Made by a program: the position numbers and the translations under genes. Shown here in pieces: positions 15,696 to 24,716 of a stretch of DNA of 29,147 nt. The notes under the pieces were generated by a model, which did no database searches, was not told the DNA's origin, and saw nothing but the letters and a program-made list of their open reading frames with translations. Source of the DNA: a virus; IMG/VR virus record IMGVR_UViG_3300023257_000087, positions 1-29,147 of that record; one strand, written 5' to 3'. The stretch's first letter is position 1, and each line of letters opens with the position of its first letter.

Positions 15696-18267
15696 TTCCC
15701 ACCTCAATCTCTGTCTGGTCGGCCCAGCTTGGTCCATATGATACTTCTGCGGTGATGGGAATAATCACCCAGTCAAGTCCCCCCATATCTGACATCTCCC
15801 TATACAGTATCTTCGTGACCATGTCAAGCTCTGACTTGTGACAGTCCACCATAATGGAGTCATGAACCTCAAGCACCAGAGAACTTCGAAGTCCAGCCGC
15901 CTGTACTGCCTTCTCCACCTTGATAATAGCTCTCATCAGAAGCTCATGGCCCGTAGACTGTATCATGAAGTTGACAGCCTGCCTGAGCGCATGGTTGAGA
16001 CCGCTGAAGTCTCTCCCAATGAACCGAGCAATTTCTGGAAGCCTTCTCCGCCGCCCCAGAGGGTTCACCATAAAGTAGTTGGTCTTGGCCTCGTCCTGCA
16101 TCTTCGCAACCCAGACTCCAAGACCGGGATACATTTCCAAAAACTCCTTCTGGAAACTGTAGGCAGAAGCGAAGTTCCACGTCTTGGCCAACTGACGAAG
16201 TTCCTTCCGGCGGACCTTATCCATGTCATCAAAGCCGGGGTACAGGAGCTTGGCAGACAACGTATGAAGGTCGATGCCGTTCTTATAAGCCTCAACCATG
16301 ATAGAGTCCCCAGAGAGACAAGCCATCAATCGAAGCTCCAACTGAGAGTAGTCCGCATTGACTATGTACCCGTCTTCCTTGAACTTACTGATGAACATAG
16401 ACTTGATGTTGTGTGCCGCCAGCCAGACCTCTTCAGGGTCAGGGTCACTGCCCAAGTAGAGGTTCCTCGGAATCTGCTGGAGGTTTGGTCCTGTTGAGCT
16501 AAGTCTTCCCGTAACGGTACCTTGTTGGTTGAAGCTGGTATGGACCAACCCGTCATCGTGGATATGCTTGGTATATTCAGCGGTGTACCCCGATGAGAGT
16601 TTGGATATTTTCGAGTAGTAGTTCAACGCCTTTATCAACTCTAACCCCTTGGCCTGTATCTCTGTAGAGGGGACAAGAGCTAACAGAGCCTCTCTTGCTT
16701 CCTTGTCGGTGCTCCGGTTACCAGACTTCCTATTTATCTGCTTAGGAAGTTTGCAGATGTCATAGACAAGCTTCTGTATCTGAGCATGGGCGTTGGGGTT
16801 AAGCTTTGCCTCCTCCTTGAAACGTGCTATTTTCTTCATCAGGGATTTTTCCTGATACTCAGTAAACCGATGACCCTTGAGATTCCTTCCGGTCTGCTGA
16901 AAGGATACCAACTGGGCTTCCAGAGCTTCTACCTCTAGCTCGCCCAGCTTGATTTGTTCCCACTCCAAGGCTATTGGAAGTTCCTGTACGGCTAGGCGCA
17001 TTTCCTTGACCTTCTGGAGGTAGTCCCTGCGGAGTACCTTGGCCCGAGACTCGTCCCACTTCACCCCTCGCATTTCCATCTTGGTATAAACGAGATTTGC
17101 AGGAAGGACGTTCTCCCGAGAGTGCTCCAGTAAGCCCTGCTCCTCCAACGGCTTCTCGAACTCAATAGCAAGCTTACGAGTTACGAATGCATCCCCACAA
17201 GCATAGGGAACAATGTCCACCAGAGGAATGTTTACCATCTGGTTATCATGCAAGTCCATGAGTGTTTCCATGCGAGAGTCATATCCACCGTACTCTGGAA
17301 GATAAGCCTTGACCATCATACTCAGTTTATGAGTGCCCTTCCTCTCGTCCAGAAGATGGTGGTCCAACAGAGTATCCGCCACGTCCCCCTGTACTTCGAC
17401 ACCAAGGCACAGAGACAGGAATTGACGGTCGAACTTGGCGTTTTGCCCTACCTTTGGAGAGTTAGACTCAAGAATTTGCTTCAGGAGTTGCACCCTTAAA
17501 GCCCACTCTACTGGGGGGATAAAGACATCAGGGTGTTCCAAAGTAACGAAACAACAGTCATCGTCAGCCCAACTCAAGGATACCCCTATTATCGAAGCAT
17601 CATCTGAATAAGGGTCCAGCCCATTGGTCTCACAGTCATACGCAAGATACTGGTTCGGGTTGAGCAAGTCGTTCATGTGTTCCAAGAGATAGGCAGAGTC
17701 CACATTCTTATCCGGAATCAGGTCTCGAACTGGTTGGTCCATTAAACGAAGCCCAGTCTGGATATCCTGTATGAACACGTCCATCGTCTCAGGGTATTGC
17801 AGGCAGTAAAGAGGATGGTAGGTTGGATGATAGATGACCTCTCCTACATAAGTGGACTTCCCGTGCCACTTGGTTATGCCTGTTCTATTGAGAAGTTGAC
17901 GCATGGGGAAGTTGCCCAGTAGAAGAACCAGCTTCACTGTGTCACTGGTGTCCTCCAGAACCTTGAGAAGATTCGGAGCGCAGGCCTTCATCTGAGCAGG
18001 GGTCGGGTTGTACTTATTGGGTGGGCAACACCCAAGTACGTTGACAAACCCAACATCCTGTTCAACATCTACGCCTGATTCCTTCAGGATTCGGCGCAGA
18101 AACTTCCCTGCGGTCCCGATAAACAGGTGCCCTTCAGCATCCTCTGCCTCATCAGGAGCACTCCCTACCACCAGAATCTTTGGGTTTTTGGACCCGTCAA
18201 TACCCATATATGGGTGGGTACACGACTTCTCCAACCCACAAGGGCAGGTCGGCTTCTCGGCTGGCAT
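15682..18267 (-). CDS. polA: Uracil-DNA glycosylase/3'-5' exonuclease/DNA polymerase A
   Basis: An 861-residue replicative polymerase with three modules. Residues 1-~175 are a family 4-type uracil-DNA glycosylase: ILVVGSAPDEAEDAEGHLFIG (split at 31-51) with the APxxAED active-site loop, NVLGCCPPNKYNPTP (76-90), KAC (94-96) and HPTYHP (147-152). Cysteines at 8, 10, 16, 80/81 and 96 could hold an Fe-S cluster. Residues ~205-370 are the proofreading exonuclease with D211-C-E213, N276-x3-D280 and YACGD (355-359). The polymerase has TVTGRLSSTGPNLQQIPR (584-601), motif A DYSQLELR (D639), O-helix K695..NF..Y703, and motif C VHDS (801-804), where Ser replaces the usual Glu. Four bases separate it from the upstream gene. 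The 5' nuclease is a separate gene. Confidence 0.94.
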   Translation of the reverse strand: MPAEKPTCPCGLEKSCTHPYMGIDGSKNPKILVVGSAPDEAEDAEGHLFIGTAGKFLRRILKESGVDVEQDVGFVNVLGCCPPNKYNPTPAQMKACAPNLLKVLEDTSDTVKLVLLLGNFPMRQLLNRTGITKWHGKSTYVGEVIYHPTYHPLYCLQYPETMDVFIQDIQTGLRLMDQPVRDLIPDKNVDSAYLLEHMNDLLNPNQYLAYDCETNGLDPYSDDASIIGVSLSWADDDCCFVTLEHPDVFIPPVEWALRVQLLKQILESNSPKVGQNAKFDRQFLSLCLGVEVQGDVADTLLDHHLLDERKGTHKLSMMVKAYLPEYGGYDSRMETLMDLHDNQMVNIPLVDIVPYACGDAFVTRKLAIEFEKPLEEQGLLEHSRENVLPANLVYTKMEMRGVKWDESRAKVLRRDYLQKVKEMRLAVQELPIALEWEQIKLGELEVEALEAQLVSFQQTGRNLKGHRFTEYQEKSLMKKIARFKEEAKLNPNAHAQIQKLVYDICKLPKQINRKSGNRSTDKEAREALLALVPSTEIQAKGLELIKALNYYSKISKLSSGYTAEYTKHIHDDGLVHTSFNQQGTVTGRLSSTGPNLQQIPRNLYLGSDPDPEEVWLAAHNIKSMFISKFKEDGYIVNADYSQLELRLMACLSGDSIMVEAYKNGIDLHTLSAKLLYPGFDDMDKVRRKELRQLAKTWNFASAYSFQKEFLEMYPGLGVWVAKMQDEAKTNYFMVNPLGRRRRLPEIARFIGRDFSGLNHALRQAVNFMIQSTGHELLMRAIIKVEKAVQAAGLRSSLVLEVHDSIMVDCHKSELDMVTKILYREMSDMGGLDWVIIPITAEVSYGPSWADQTEIEVGNADA

Positions 18268-18271
18268 GGTC

Positions 18272-19391
<1,120 letters not shown>

Positions 19392-19399
<8 letters not shown>

Positions 19400-19955
19400 T
19401 TTCAGACCCCTTTCTTTTGAGCCTCATACCATTGTCCTCATCGGACAAATCTAACCACCAAATACCCAACATGTGCTCTGTCCCCCAGACGTGCTCTTTC
19501 TGGGCATGTGTAAGGGGACGGGCTTTCAACCACCGCACCATACCGATTGCGTTCTTCCGAAATAATCCAAGCGTCCGAACATCTACCCTTGAGAGGTTGG
19601 GCCACCGCTCATCCTTGAGCTTCTGTATCTCTCTACATATATAGAAGATACGTTGTGTGTACTGATTCCGCTCTCTCTTGGTAGTCTGGTGTATCCTGTA
19701 AAATATGGAGCGAGGACCAAACTGAAGTAGGAACTCCCTGACCTTTGCTATCATCCCTCGTGTTGGGCACCCAGCCCGAGCATGGTCAAGATAATCATTC
19801 ATGATTCGCCACTTATCCGCCTCAGCATGGTCGAGTTGAAGAGAGAAGAAAAGACTCCGCAGAGCCATAACGTCCTGATATAGCTCATCCTTGAGAGCTT
19901 GCTTCCTTCGAGTGGGGGCTTGATTCGTCGCCATCTTCTTGTAGCTGAGTCTCAA
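19392..19955 (-). CDS. Hypothetical helical protein, 187 aa
   Basis: I do not recognise this protein. It has 187 residues, is basic and helix-rich, with many Arg and Trp residues (for example [45 protein letters not shown]), and so could bind nucleic acid or the replisome. A TTG at 19955, 9 bases after GAGGAG and overlapping the primase stop (AATTGA), is the likeliest start by ribosome binding site; an ATG at 19934 ([10 protein letters not shown]) is the alternative. It sits between the primase and the Glu-Pro-repeat protein, within the replication operon. Confidence 0.65.
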
Positions 19956-20965
19956 TTGAAGATACTCCTCGCATGGATGATAGCCTTAGCCGCCTGTTCT
20001 GGGGAATCAGAAGGGTCCACTCCAACATCTTCCATGGATGCTATCCGAATATCTGGAATGAAACCTACAAAGTGGTTGGCAACTTCCCGTGCCGCTGAAT
20101 CAAAACCCGCATCCAAAAGGACTGTTACCCTTGAGGGTTTGCGGTCTATGAGCTTCCTTGTTTGCTCCGTTGTGATTACCTTACCGAGCAGTGCAACGGT
20201 TGTCAACCCCCTCAAGGCGAGAGCGTCAAAAATACCCTCCACCACTATGCAGGACTTGTCTCTTCGAATGCTGTCTATCCCGTAGACTAGCTGGGACTTA
20301 GGAGTCCAACCCTCCTGCAAAGTAGGTCCCGTATATCGTAATGAGTTGGCCAGATAAGCCCTTGCTACAAAGCTCAAAATCAACCCCGACTCCCAGACTG
20401 GAATCAAAAGGTACCCCATATACCGTTTGGTAGTCCCTACAACCATACCCTGTTCCATGGCATAGTCAATGTCAACTCCCCGGCTAGTGAGATAGTGGCA
20501 AGCCAGCTTTGCAAACCCACCTGAGTCCAGAGAAACCGTACCTTCCACTTCATTCAGTAAAGAAAGGGATGTCTTATAACCACCCGGAGTAGTTATTGCT
20601 GTCCGGTCATAGATACGAGCGAGGTCATCCATGGAAATATCTGAGACATGTTCCTTCAGAAAAAGGTCCACTACTTTTTTCTTCGCATAGTAGTACCGAC
20701 CGGGGGAGTCATAAGTGTTAGAGGGTTTCCTCAAACTTGGGTTAAGAGCAAACACCAAGTCTACATAGGACCCTGCTGAGCGATTGGCAGACCCATCCCC
20801 ACAAATGTAACAGGCATACACACCCGTCTCCACATTCACAGAGAAGTGGTCCTTGCCCTTCCCACAGAATGGGCAGACCGCAAAGACTTGAAAACCTCTG
20901 TTGGTCTGACGCTCGTTGGTCACGTCCAGCGTTGTCTCGGCCCACTCTTGAAGTCCAATTATCAT
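19952..20965 (-). CDS. dnaG: DnaG-type DNA primase
   Basis: A 337-residue primase that makes RNA primers for the polymerase. The N-terminal zinc-binding domain has C31-P-F-C34 and C52-Y-I-C55, with a histidine at 40 between them. The Toprim catalytic domain follows: IVVEGIFDALAL with E243, then VTVLLDAGFDSAA (280-292), then DVGVDPSDSPEQAAKAI. The usual DxD pair reads D285-A-G287 here, with an Asp at 289, a deviation from the family. It is shorter than bacterial DnaG (about 600) because the C-terminal helicase-binding domain is missing. The ATG at 20965 overlaps the helicase stop (ATGA), with AAAGGTGG 4 bases upstream, so helicase and primase are coupled. Confidence 0.9.
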   Translation of the reverse strand: MIIGLQEWAETTLDVTNERQTNRGFQVFAVCPFCGKGKDHFSVNVETGVYACYICGDGSANRSAGSYVDLVFALNPSLRKPSNTYDSPGRYYYAKKKVVDLFLKEHVSDISMDDLARIYDRTAITTPGGYKTSLSLLNEVEGTVSLDSGGFAKLACHYLTSRGVDIDYAMEQGMVVGTTKRYMGYLLIPVWESGLILSFVARAYLANSLRYTGPTLQEGWTPKSQLVYGIDSIRRDKSCIVVEGIFDALALRGLTTVALLGKVITTEQTRKLIDRKPSRVTVLLDAGFDSAAREVANHFVGFIPDIRIASMEDVGVDPSDSPEQAAKAIIHARSIFN

Positions 20966-22248
20966 GCGTCCACCTTTGGGTCTCCTATGAACATACGAGT
21001 ATAGTCCATACCCACGGTCATCAAAGGATTGACAATGTCCAAGTCTCTTCCCTTGGCAATTGAGAGACGACCGAGACACCGTTCCTTTTCCTCCGCAGTA
21101 CGCATCAAGCCTATAATCACGTCAGCATCCTGTACGACCCTATAACTCTCAGCCTTGTCCTCAGCGTCGAGTACAGCTTTCTTGGCAGATGCCCTGTTCC
21201 CCTGAGTAGCAGACCAAAGACCAACCTGAAATTCAGTAGCTAGTCCACGCAGTCCCTTGGCTATCTGCCCCTGCCCCTTAAAAGAATCATCCAGAGAAGC
21301 AGAACCTATTGGCCTCATAATGTCAAGAGAATCCACCACCAACAAGTCTGGGACGAATCCCGTAGCCTGCCCTAACGAAAGAGTGTAAGCTCTTAGTTCA
21401 TCAACAGTTAGGTACCCTGTAGGAAACCCCTTAACCTGAAGATGACCAGACTTTTTACGGAACATCTGAAGTCTATGATATACCTCATCCACACGACCTG
21501 CTAAACTGTTGGGGTTCACTCCTGTAAAGCGACTGACCAACCTCTTTCGAATCTTGTAATCTGACATTTCCAATGTGATAAACAGAACATTCTTCCGCAA
21601 CCAAAGAGCGGCGTAAGCCATGTTGACGAGGAAGATAGATTTACCCCTACCTGAAGGGGCCATGACAAGGTTCAATTCGCCGGGATAGATACCCCCGTCA
21701 AGTTGCTTATCAAGCTCCGTAATCAGTGTGGGAATCCGGACCTCAGCTTCGGTGTTGTCAGAGAGGTCATCCATCATTTCTTCAATAGAACCCCAGAAAT
21801 CTGTTCCCAGATTCTCGTGCTGGGTTCCTATCAGCAGAGCCTTGTCTATCTCCTGCCGTATCCCATCGAAGTCGGCATCCCCCAGCATCCCTTCCGCTGT
21901 ACGAAATGCTCTCTTCACAGCCTGTTGTCGAGCGAACTTTGTGCTGACCTGTTCTATGTAAACTGCGTCACTCAGGTCGATTGTAAATAGCTGGTCAATA
22001 AGCTCTTGAAGAAGGTCGGCATCCTTGTGTCCCCGGATAAGCTCGGAGATAGCTTCACGACTTGGGGTAAGGCGGTATTTATCGTAGTATTCGAATACCT
22101 GCCGACAGAGGACAGCGTGATATGGACTGTCAAAAAAGCCGGGCTGAACAACGGCCCTGTGTCTCGTAAGAAAACTTCGGTCCCTGAGTATTAGAGCCAG
22201 AATTTTGTTCTGGAACGCCCCATCAAAAGGGTAGCGAACTTCAGACAT
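20962..22248 (-). CDS. dnaB: DnaB-type replicative DNA helicase
   Basis: A 428-residue RecA-fold hexameric helicase that unwinds DNA at the fork. The N-terminal 140 residues are the helical DnaB N-domain type. The motor has Walker A APSGRGKS (197-204), the motif 1a segment VLFITLEMSD (221-230), Walker B DLLVVDSLDIM (301-311) and a late segment ATQGNRASAKK typical of the motif 3/4 region. The ending, with RCLGRLSIAKGRD, matches the DnaB C-terminal loops. The ATG sits inside ATGTCTGA, overlapping the previous stop by 8 bases, after GGGGA. The primase begins at its stop codon. Confidence 0.92.
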   Translation of the reverse strand: MSEVRYPFDGAFQNKILALILRDRSFLTRHRAVVQPGFFDSPYHAVLCRQVFEYYDKYRLTPSREAISELIRGHKDADLLQELIDQLFTIDLSDAVYIEQVSTKFARQQAVKRAFRTAEGMLGDADFDGIRQEIDKALLIGTQHENLGTDFWGSIEEMMDDLSDNTEAEVRIPTLITELDKQLDGGIYPGELNLVMAPSGRGKSIFLVNMAYAALWLRKNVLFITLEMSDYKIRKRLVSRFTGVNPNSLAGRVDEVYHRLQMFRKKSGHLQVKGFPTGYLTVDELRAYTLSLGQATGFVPDLLVVDSLDIMRPIGSASLDDSFKGQGQIAKGLRGLATEFQVGLWSATQGNRASAKKAVLDAEDKAESYRVVQDADVIIGLMRTAEEKERCLGRLSIAKGRDLDIVNPLMTVGMDYTRMFIGDPKVDA

Positions 22249-22888
22249 CCAATATCCCCGCCTTCACCAAAAGGTTTCGCATGTTCCCCGTAATTCCCAG
22301 ATTGTTCATTGTGAATTCGGCTTCTCGCACCTTGTCCAGAAGCAGGCTCCAAGTATCTTTCGCCAAAGGGTCCGTGTCAAGTATCGCTTCCATAAGACAC
22401 CTATCCATTTGCTTTCGGAGTTGCGGAATCAAGGCAATGTAGTACTCCGTTATCAGCCCTCCCCTGAGGGCTTCGAGAACATGGGCAGAGGATAGAGAAT
22501 TCATTGGATTTCGGCCCACCAGCCTCTTGATTGTGCTCAACGTGTTTCGGATTGCTTTTTCGATTCTCTCTTCCTTACGACCCTCCCTAAGGCCTCTCTT
22601 GAAGAGCATGGTATAGGTGGAATAAGTGTCCTGATAGTGCAGATGGAAGGGAAGAGGACGGGAAAGAGGTTTGCCCTTCATGTACCAAGTCACACTGAAA
22701 GCGGCAGTTATAAGAAGCTCGGGGTCAAAAGTGGGGTCACCTTCGAAGTGAAGAGCCACCTTCATGAAATGTGGGTACTGGCCATCCTTAATCTTGTACC
22801 CTCTGAATGACATGAGCTTCCGAACCCTATCCTGATAGGCCAATACAAGGTCCTCCGTCAGGGCCACAACCGCAGTTTCATCAGACAT
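22241..22888 (-). CDS. Hypothetical protein between UvsW and DnaB
   Basis: A 215-residue protein without a recognised domain. The N-terminal half has mixed strands (YPHFMKVALHFEGD, ELLITAAFSVTWYM), and the C-terminal half is helical and basic (RGLREGRKEERIEKAIRNTL, YYIALIPQLRKQMDRCLM). Its place immediately before the helicase would suit a helicase loader or a Gp59-like factor, but no motif proves this and no ATPase P-loop is present. The ATG at 22888 lies in ATGTCTGA, overlapping the UvsW stop by 8 bases; an in-frame ATG at 22915 is possible. Confidence 0.7.
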   Translation of the reverse strand: MSDETAVVALTEDLVLAYQDRVRKLMSFRGYKIKDGQYPHFMKVALHFEGDPTFDPELLITAAFSVTWYMKGKPLSRPLPFHLHYQDTYSTYTMLFKRGLREGRKEERIEKAIRNTLSTIKRLVGRNPMNSLSSAHVLEALRGGLITEYYIALIPQLRKQMDRCLMEAILDTDPLAKDTWSLLLDKVREAEFTMNNLGITGNMRNLLVKAGILDV

Positions 22889-24272
22889 ATAACACTTCAA
22901 ACCCTTCCGCTTCATAGTCCCGCACTCGCTGTCTGGAATGTCGTCTCCCGTACTTGTCCAATGTATCCCAAAAGTCATGATAGTAGACTACGTTGGGCTT
23001 TCCGACTTTCCCTCGAAGCCCTCGCCCTAGAGCCTGAAGGGTTGAAATGGTACTCTTCCCGCCCGATGCTCGCACCACTACATCAAGGGCAGGGATATCC
23101 AAACCCACCTCCCCTATCTTGGACAGAATCAGGACCTTGTAACGCCCTTCCCTGAGACCATCCACTTGGTCGAAACGCAGAGCCTTCGTTGACTTGCCAC
23201 TACAGAACTGAGTTGCAACACCAACATTGTTCAGCATCCTTTCCAAGAGTTCACCATGCTTAATACTATGCACCAGCACCAGCGTTGTCAACCCTTCCCC
23301 AAAACTCTCCCGCACAACACTAACAATGACCATGTTACGGTGCAGGTTTTCTGTTATGTTGGCCTTATATAGGCTGGCCCAATCCGAAGCCGTCGCTACT
23401 CCGGATGACTGAGTGACCTTGTGCATGTGAATGATAGGCTTAGCGTTCACTCCCAACGCTATCAATTCCTTGTTAGAAACATGTGATATGACAGGACCTA
23501 GCATCCCTGTCAGACGTACATTCCGAATCATGTCCAGTTCGAGTGGTGTCCCCGAAAGACCAAACCTGTAATCCGCTCCCACACACTGCGTAAGAATGTC
23601 CACATAACTGCTGGCAGAAGAAAGATGACACTCGTCAGCTATCACCATTTCAAAAGCTGGGAGATAGGCAGGGTCCTTTTTACTCCGGTTACGAATTGAG
23701 TTGACTATGCCCACTACTACCAAACCTGCAACGTCTTCGCCCCCACCGAGCCAACCGACAGGCACACTCAACTCCCTCTGGAATACGTCAGCCGTCTGCT
23801 TCATGAGTTCCAGTCGAGGGACTAGGAAAAGGGTGGGAAGTCGGAGAGCTTCGATGACAGCACCCGCTATGAACGTCTTACCCGCTCCCGTTGCCAGCCA
23901 CCAGATACCTCTTTGGTGCTCCAAGGCCTCTCGAATAGTCCTCTCCTGATAGGACCACTTACCATCCATTCGAACGGTCTTGAGCAGGTCGGGCCGGGCT
24001 AAGTAGGTGAGGTCCTCAATAAGAGGTTTCTTGACTACAATTTCATTGGTGGAAGACTCCAGAAGATGCAGTAACCCCGTAAAGAAAAAGGGTTCCCCCG
24101 TTTTCCGATTCGTCCAGAGAAAGGTCTGCATACCATCCCACTGGCCACTCCGCACCCTTGGCATATGGTGGGCGTTCTCCACCCGAAAAGTCAGGGCGTC
24201 ATGGATGTTTTTCAACTCCCATGGCTTGGCGGAAGTGATTATAGTGTAGACAGTTCCGACAGTTACATGCAT
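22881..24272 (-). CDS. uvsW: UvsW-like superfamily 2 helicase
   Basis: A 463-residue SF2 DNA helicase or translocase like T4 UvsW, which remodels recombination intermediates and stalled forks. Motif I is ATGAGKT (127-133), motif II DECH (213-216), motif III LSGTP (239-243), and motif VI QALGRGLRG (413-421). About 110 N-terminal residues before motif I match the small N-terminal domain of UvsW. It is the first gene of the replication operon. Its ATG and GGGAG ribosome binding site lie in the 3' arm of a perfect inverted repeat, so its translation, and that of the coupled genes after it, may be controlled. Confidence 0.9.
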   Translation of the reverse strand: MHVTVGTVYTIITSAKPWELKNIHDALTFRVENAHHMPRVRSGQWDGMQTFLWTNRKTGEPFFFTGLLHLLESSTNEIVVKKPLIEDLTYLARPDLLKTVRMDGKWSYQERTIREALEHQRGIWWLATGAGKTFIAGAVIEALRLPTLFLVPRLELMKQTADVFQRELSVPVGWLGGGEDVAGLVVVGIVNSIRNRSKKDPAYLPAFEMVIADECHLSSASSYVDILTQCVGADYRFGLSGTPLELDMIRNVRLTGMLGPVISHVSNKELIALGVNAKPIIHMHKVTQSSGVATASDWASLYKANITENLHRNMVIVSVVRESFGEGLTTLVLVHSIKHGELLERMLNNVGVATQFCSGKSTKALRFDQVDGLREGRYKVLILSKIGEVGLDIPALDVVVRASGGKSTISTLQALGRGLRGKVGKPNVVYYHDFWDTLDKYGRRHSRQRVRDYEAEGFEVLYV

Positions 24273-24305
24273 GGTATCTCCCTATGCGTTGAGAGATACC
24301 ATGCA
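24268..24305. promoter_or_regulatory. 13-bp perfect inverted repeat (operator or RNA hairpin)
   Basis: TGCATGGTATCTC (24268-24280) and GAGATACCATGCA (24293-24305) are exact reverse complements with a 12-base spacer. In the minus-strand transcript the 3' arm contains the ribosome binding site (GGGAG, partly) and the AUG of the UvsW-like gene. The repeat could be an operator for a dimeric repressor overlapping a -10 region, or an RNA hairpin hiding the start codon. Confidence 0.85.
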
Positions 24306-24326
24306 ACAATGCTGTAGTGTTGTCAA
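24298..24326 (-). promoter_or_regulatory. Candidate early sigma-70 promoter for replication operon
   Basis: On the minus strand TTGACA (24326-24321), a perfect -35 box, is followed after 17 bases by CATGGT (24303-24298), a poor -10 match (3 of 6). The position just upstream of the first replication gene, in the largest non-coding gap before it, makes it a plausible early promoter read by host polymerase. The weak -10 and the overlapping inverted repeat would suit an activated or repressed promoter. Confidence 0.4.
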
Positions 24327-24330
24327 GAGG

Positions 24331-24708
24331 CTAGGTAGCGTCCCCGGCTATGAGGTACTCTACTGTTGCGACATCTGTGTTTCCATTATCATTCACCAGA
24401 TGGACTTCAGTAAATCCCTCACCTGCGTCAACACCGAGGACCAAGAAATTTGCCACGACCGGGTCAGTGGTAACAGGGTCTCCAAAGTAGACCGCTATAG
24501 GCTCGTCACTCTTCATGTAGAAGAAGAGGCCCTCAGCAATGAGACCCATGGAAAGCTCAACAGTGGCGGACGAATCAGGAAGTCTCGTCTCACCCTCTAT
24601 CTTCTCCTCAGTTGTGAAGGACTGGTCCTCCTGAAACCGAGTAGTGGGTGGTGTTGATGCCGATGCTCTGTACTTGAGAATGTGCTCGAACTCCACAATG
24701 TTTGGCAT
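24331..24708 (-). CDS. Hypothetical small protein, 125 aa
   Basis: A 125-residue acidic protein of unknown function at the end of the lysis cluster. It alternates short beta-type segments (ATVELSMGLIAEGLFFYMK, PIAVYFGDPV, FLVLGVDAG, EVHLVNDNG, VEYLIAGDA), so an all-beta fold such as a small virion or decoration protein is likely. It has no signal peptide or membrane segment. The ATG at 24708 follows AGGGGATAAC. It is the last gene before the regulatory gap that heads the replication operon. Confidence 0.65.
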   Translation of the reverse strand: MPNIVEFEHILKYRASASTPPTTRFQEDQSFTTEEKIEGETRLPDSSATVELSMGLIAEGLFFYMKSDEPIAVYFGDPVTTDPVVANFLVLGVDAGEGFTEVHLVNDNGNTDVATVEYLIAGDAT

Positions 24709-24716
24709 GTTATCCC

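Noticed and set aside
24273-24330. Rho-independent terminator after the lysis cluster
   Set aside because: The inverted repeat has no T-run after it on the minus strand and its arms are not GC-rich; it covers a start codon, which fits regulation better.
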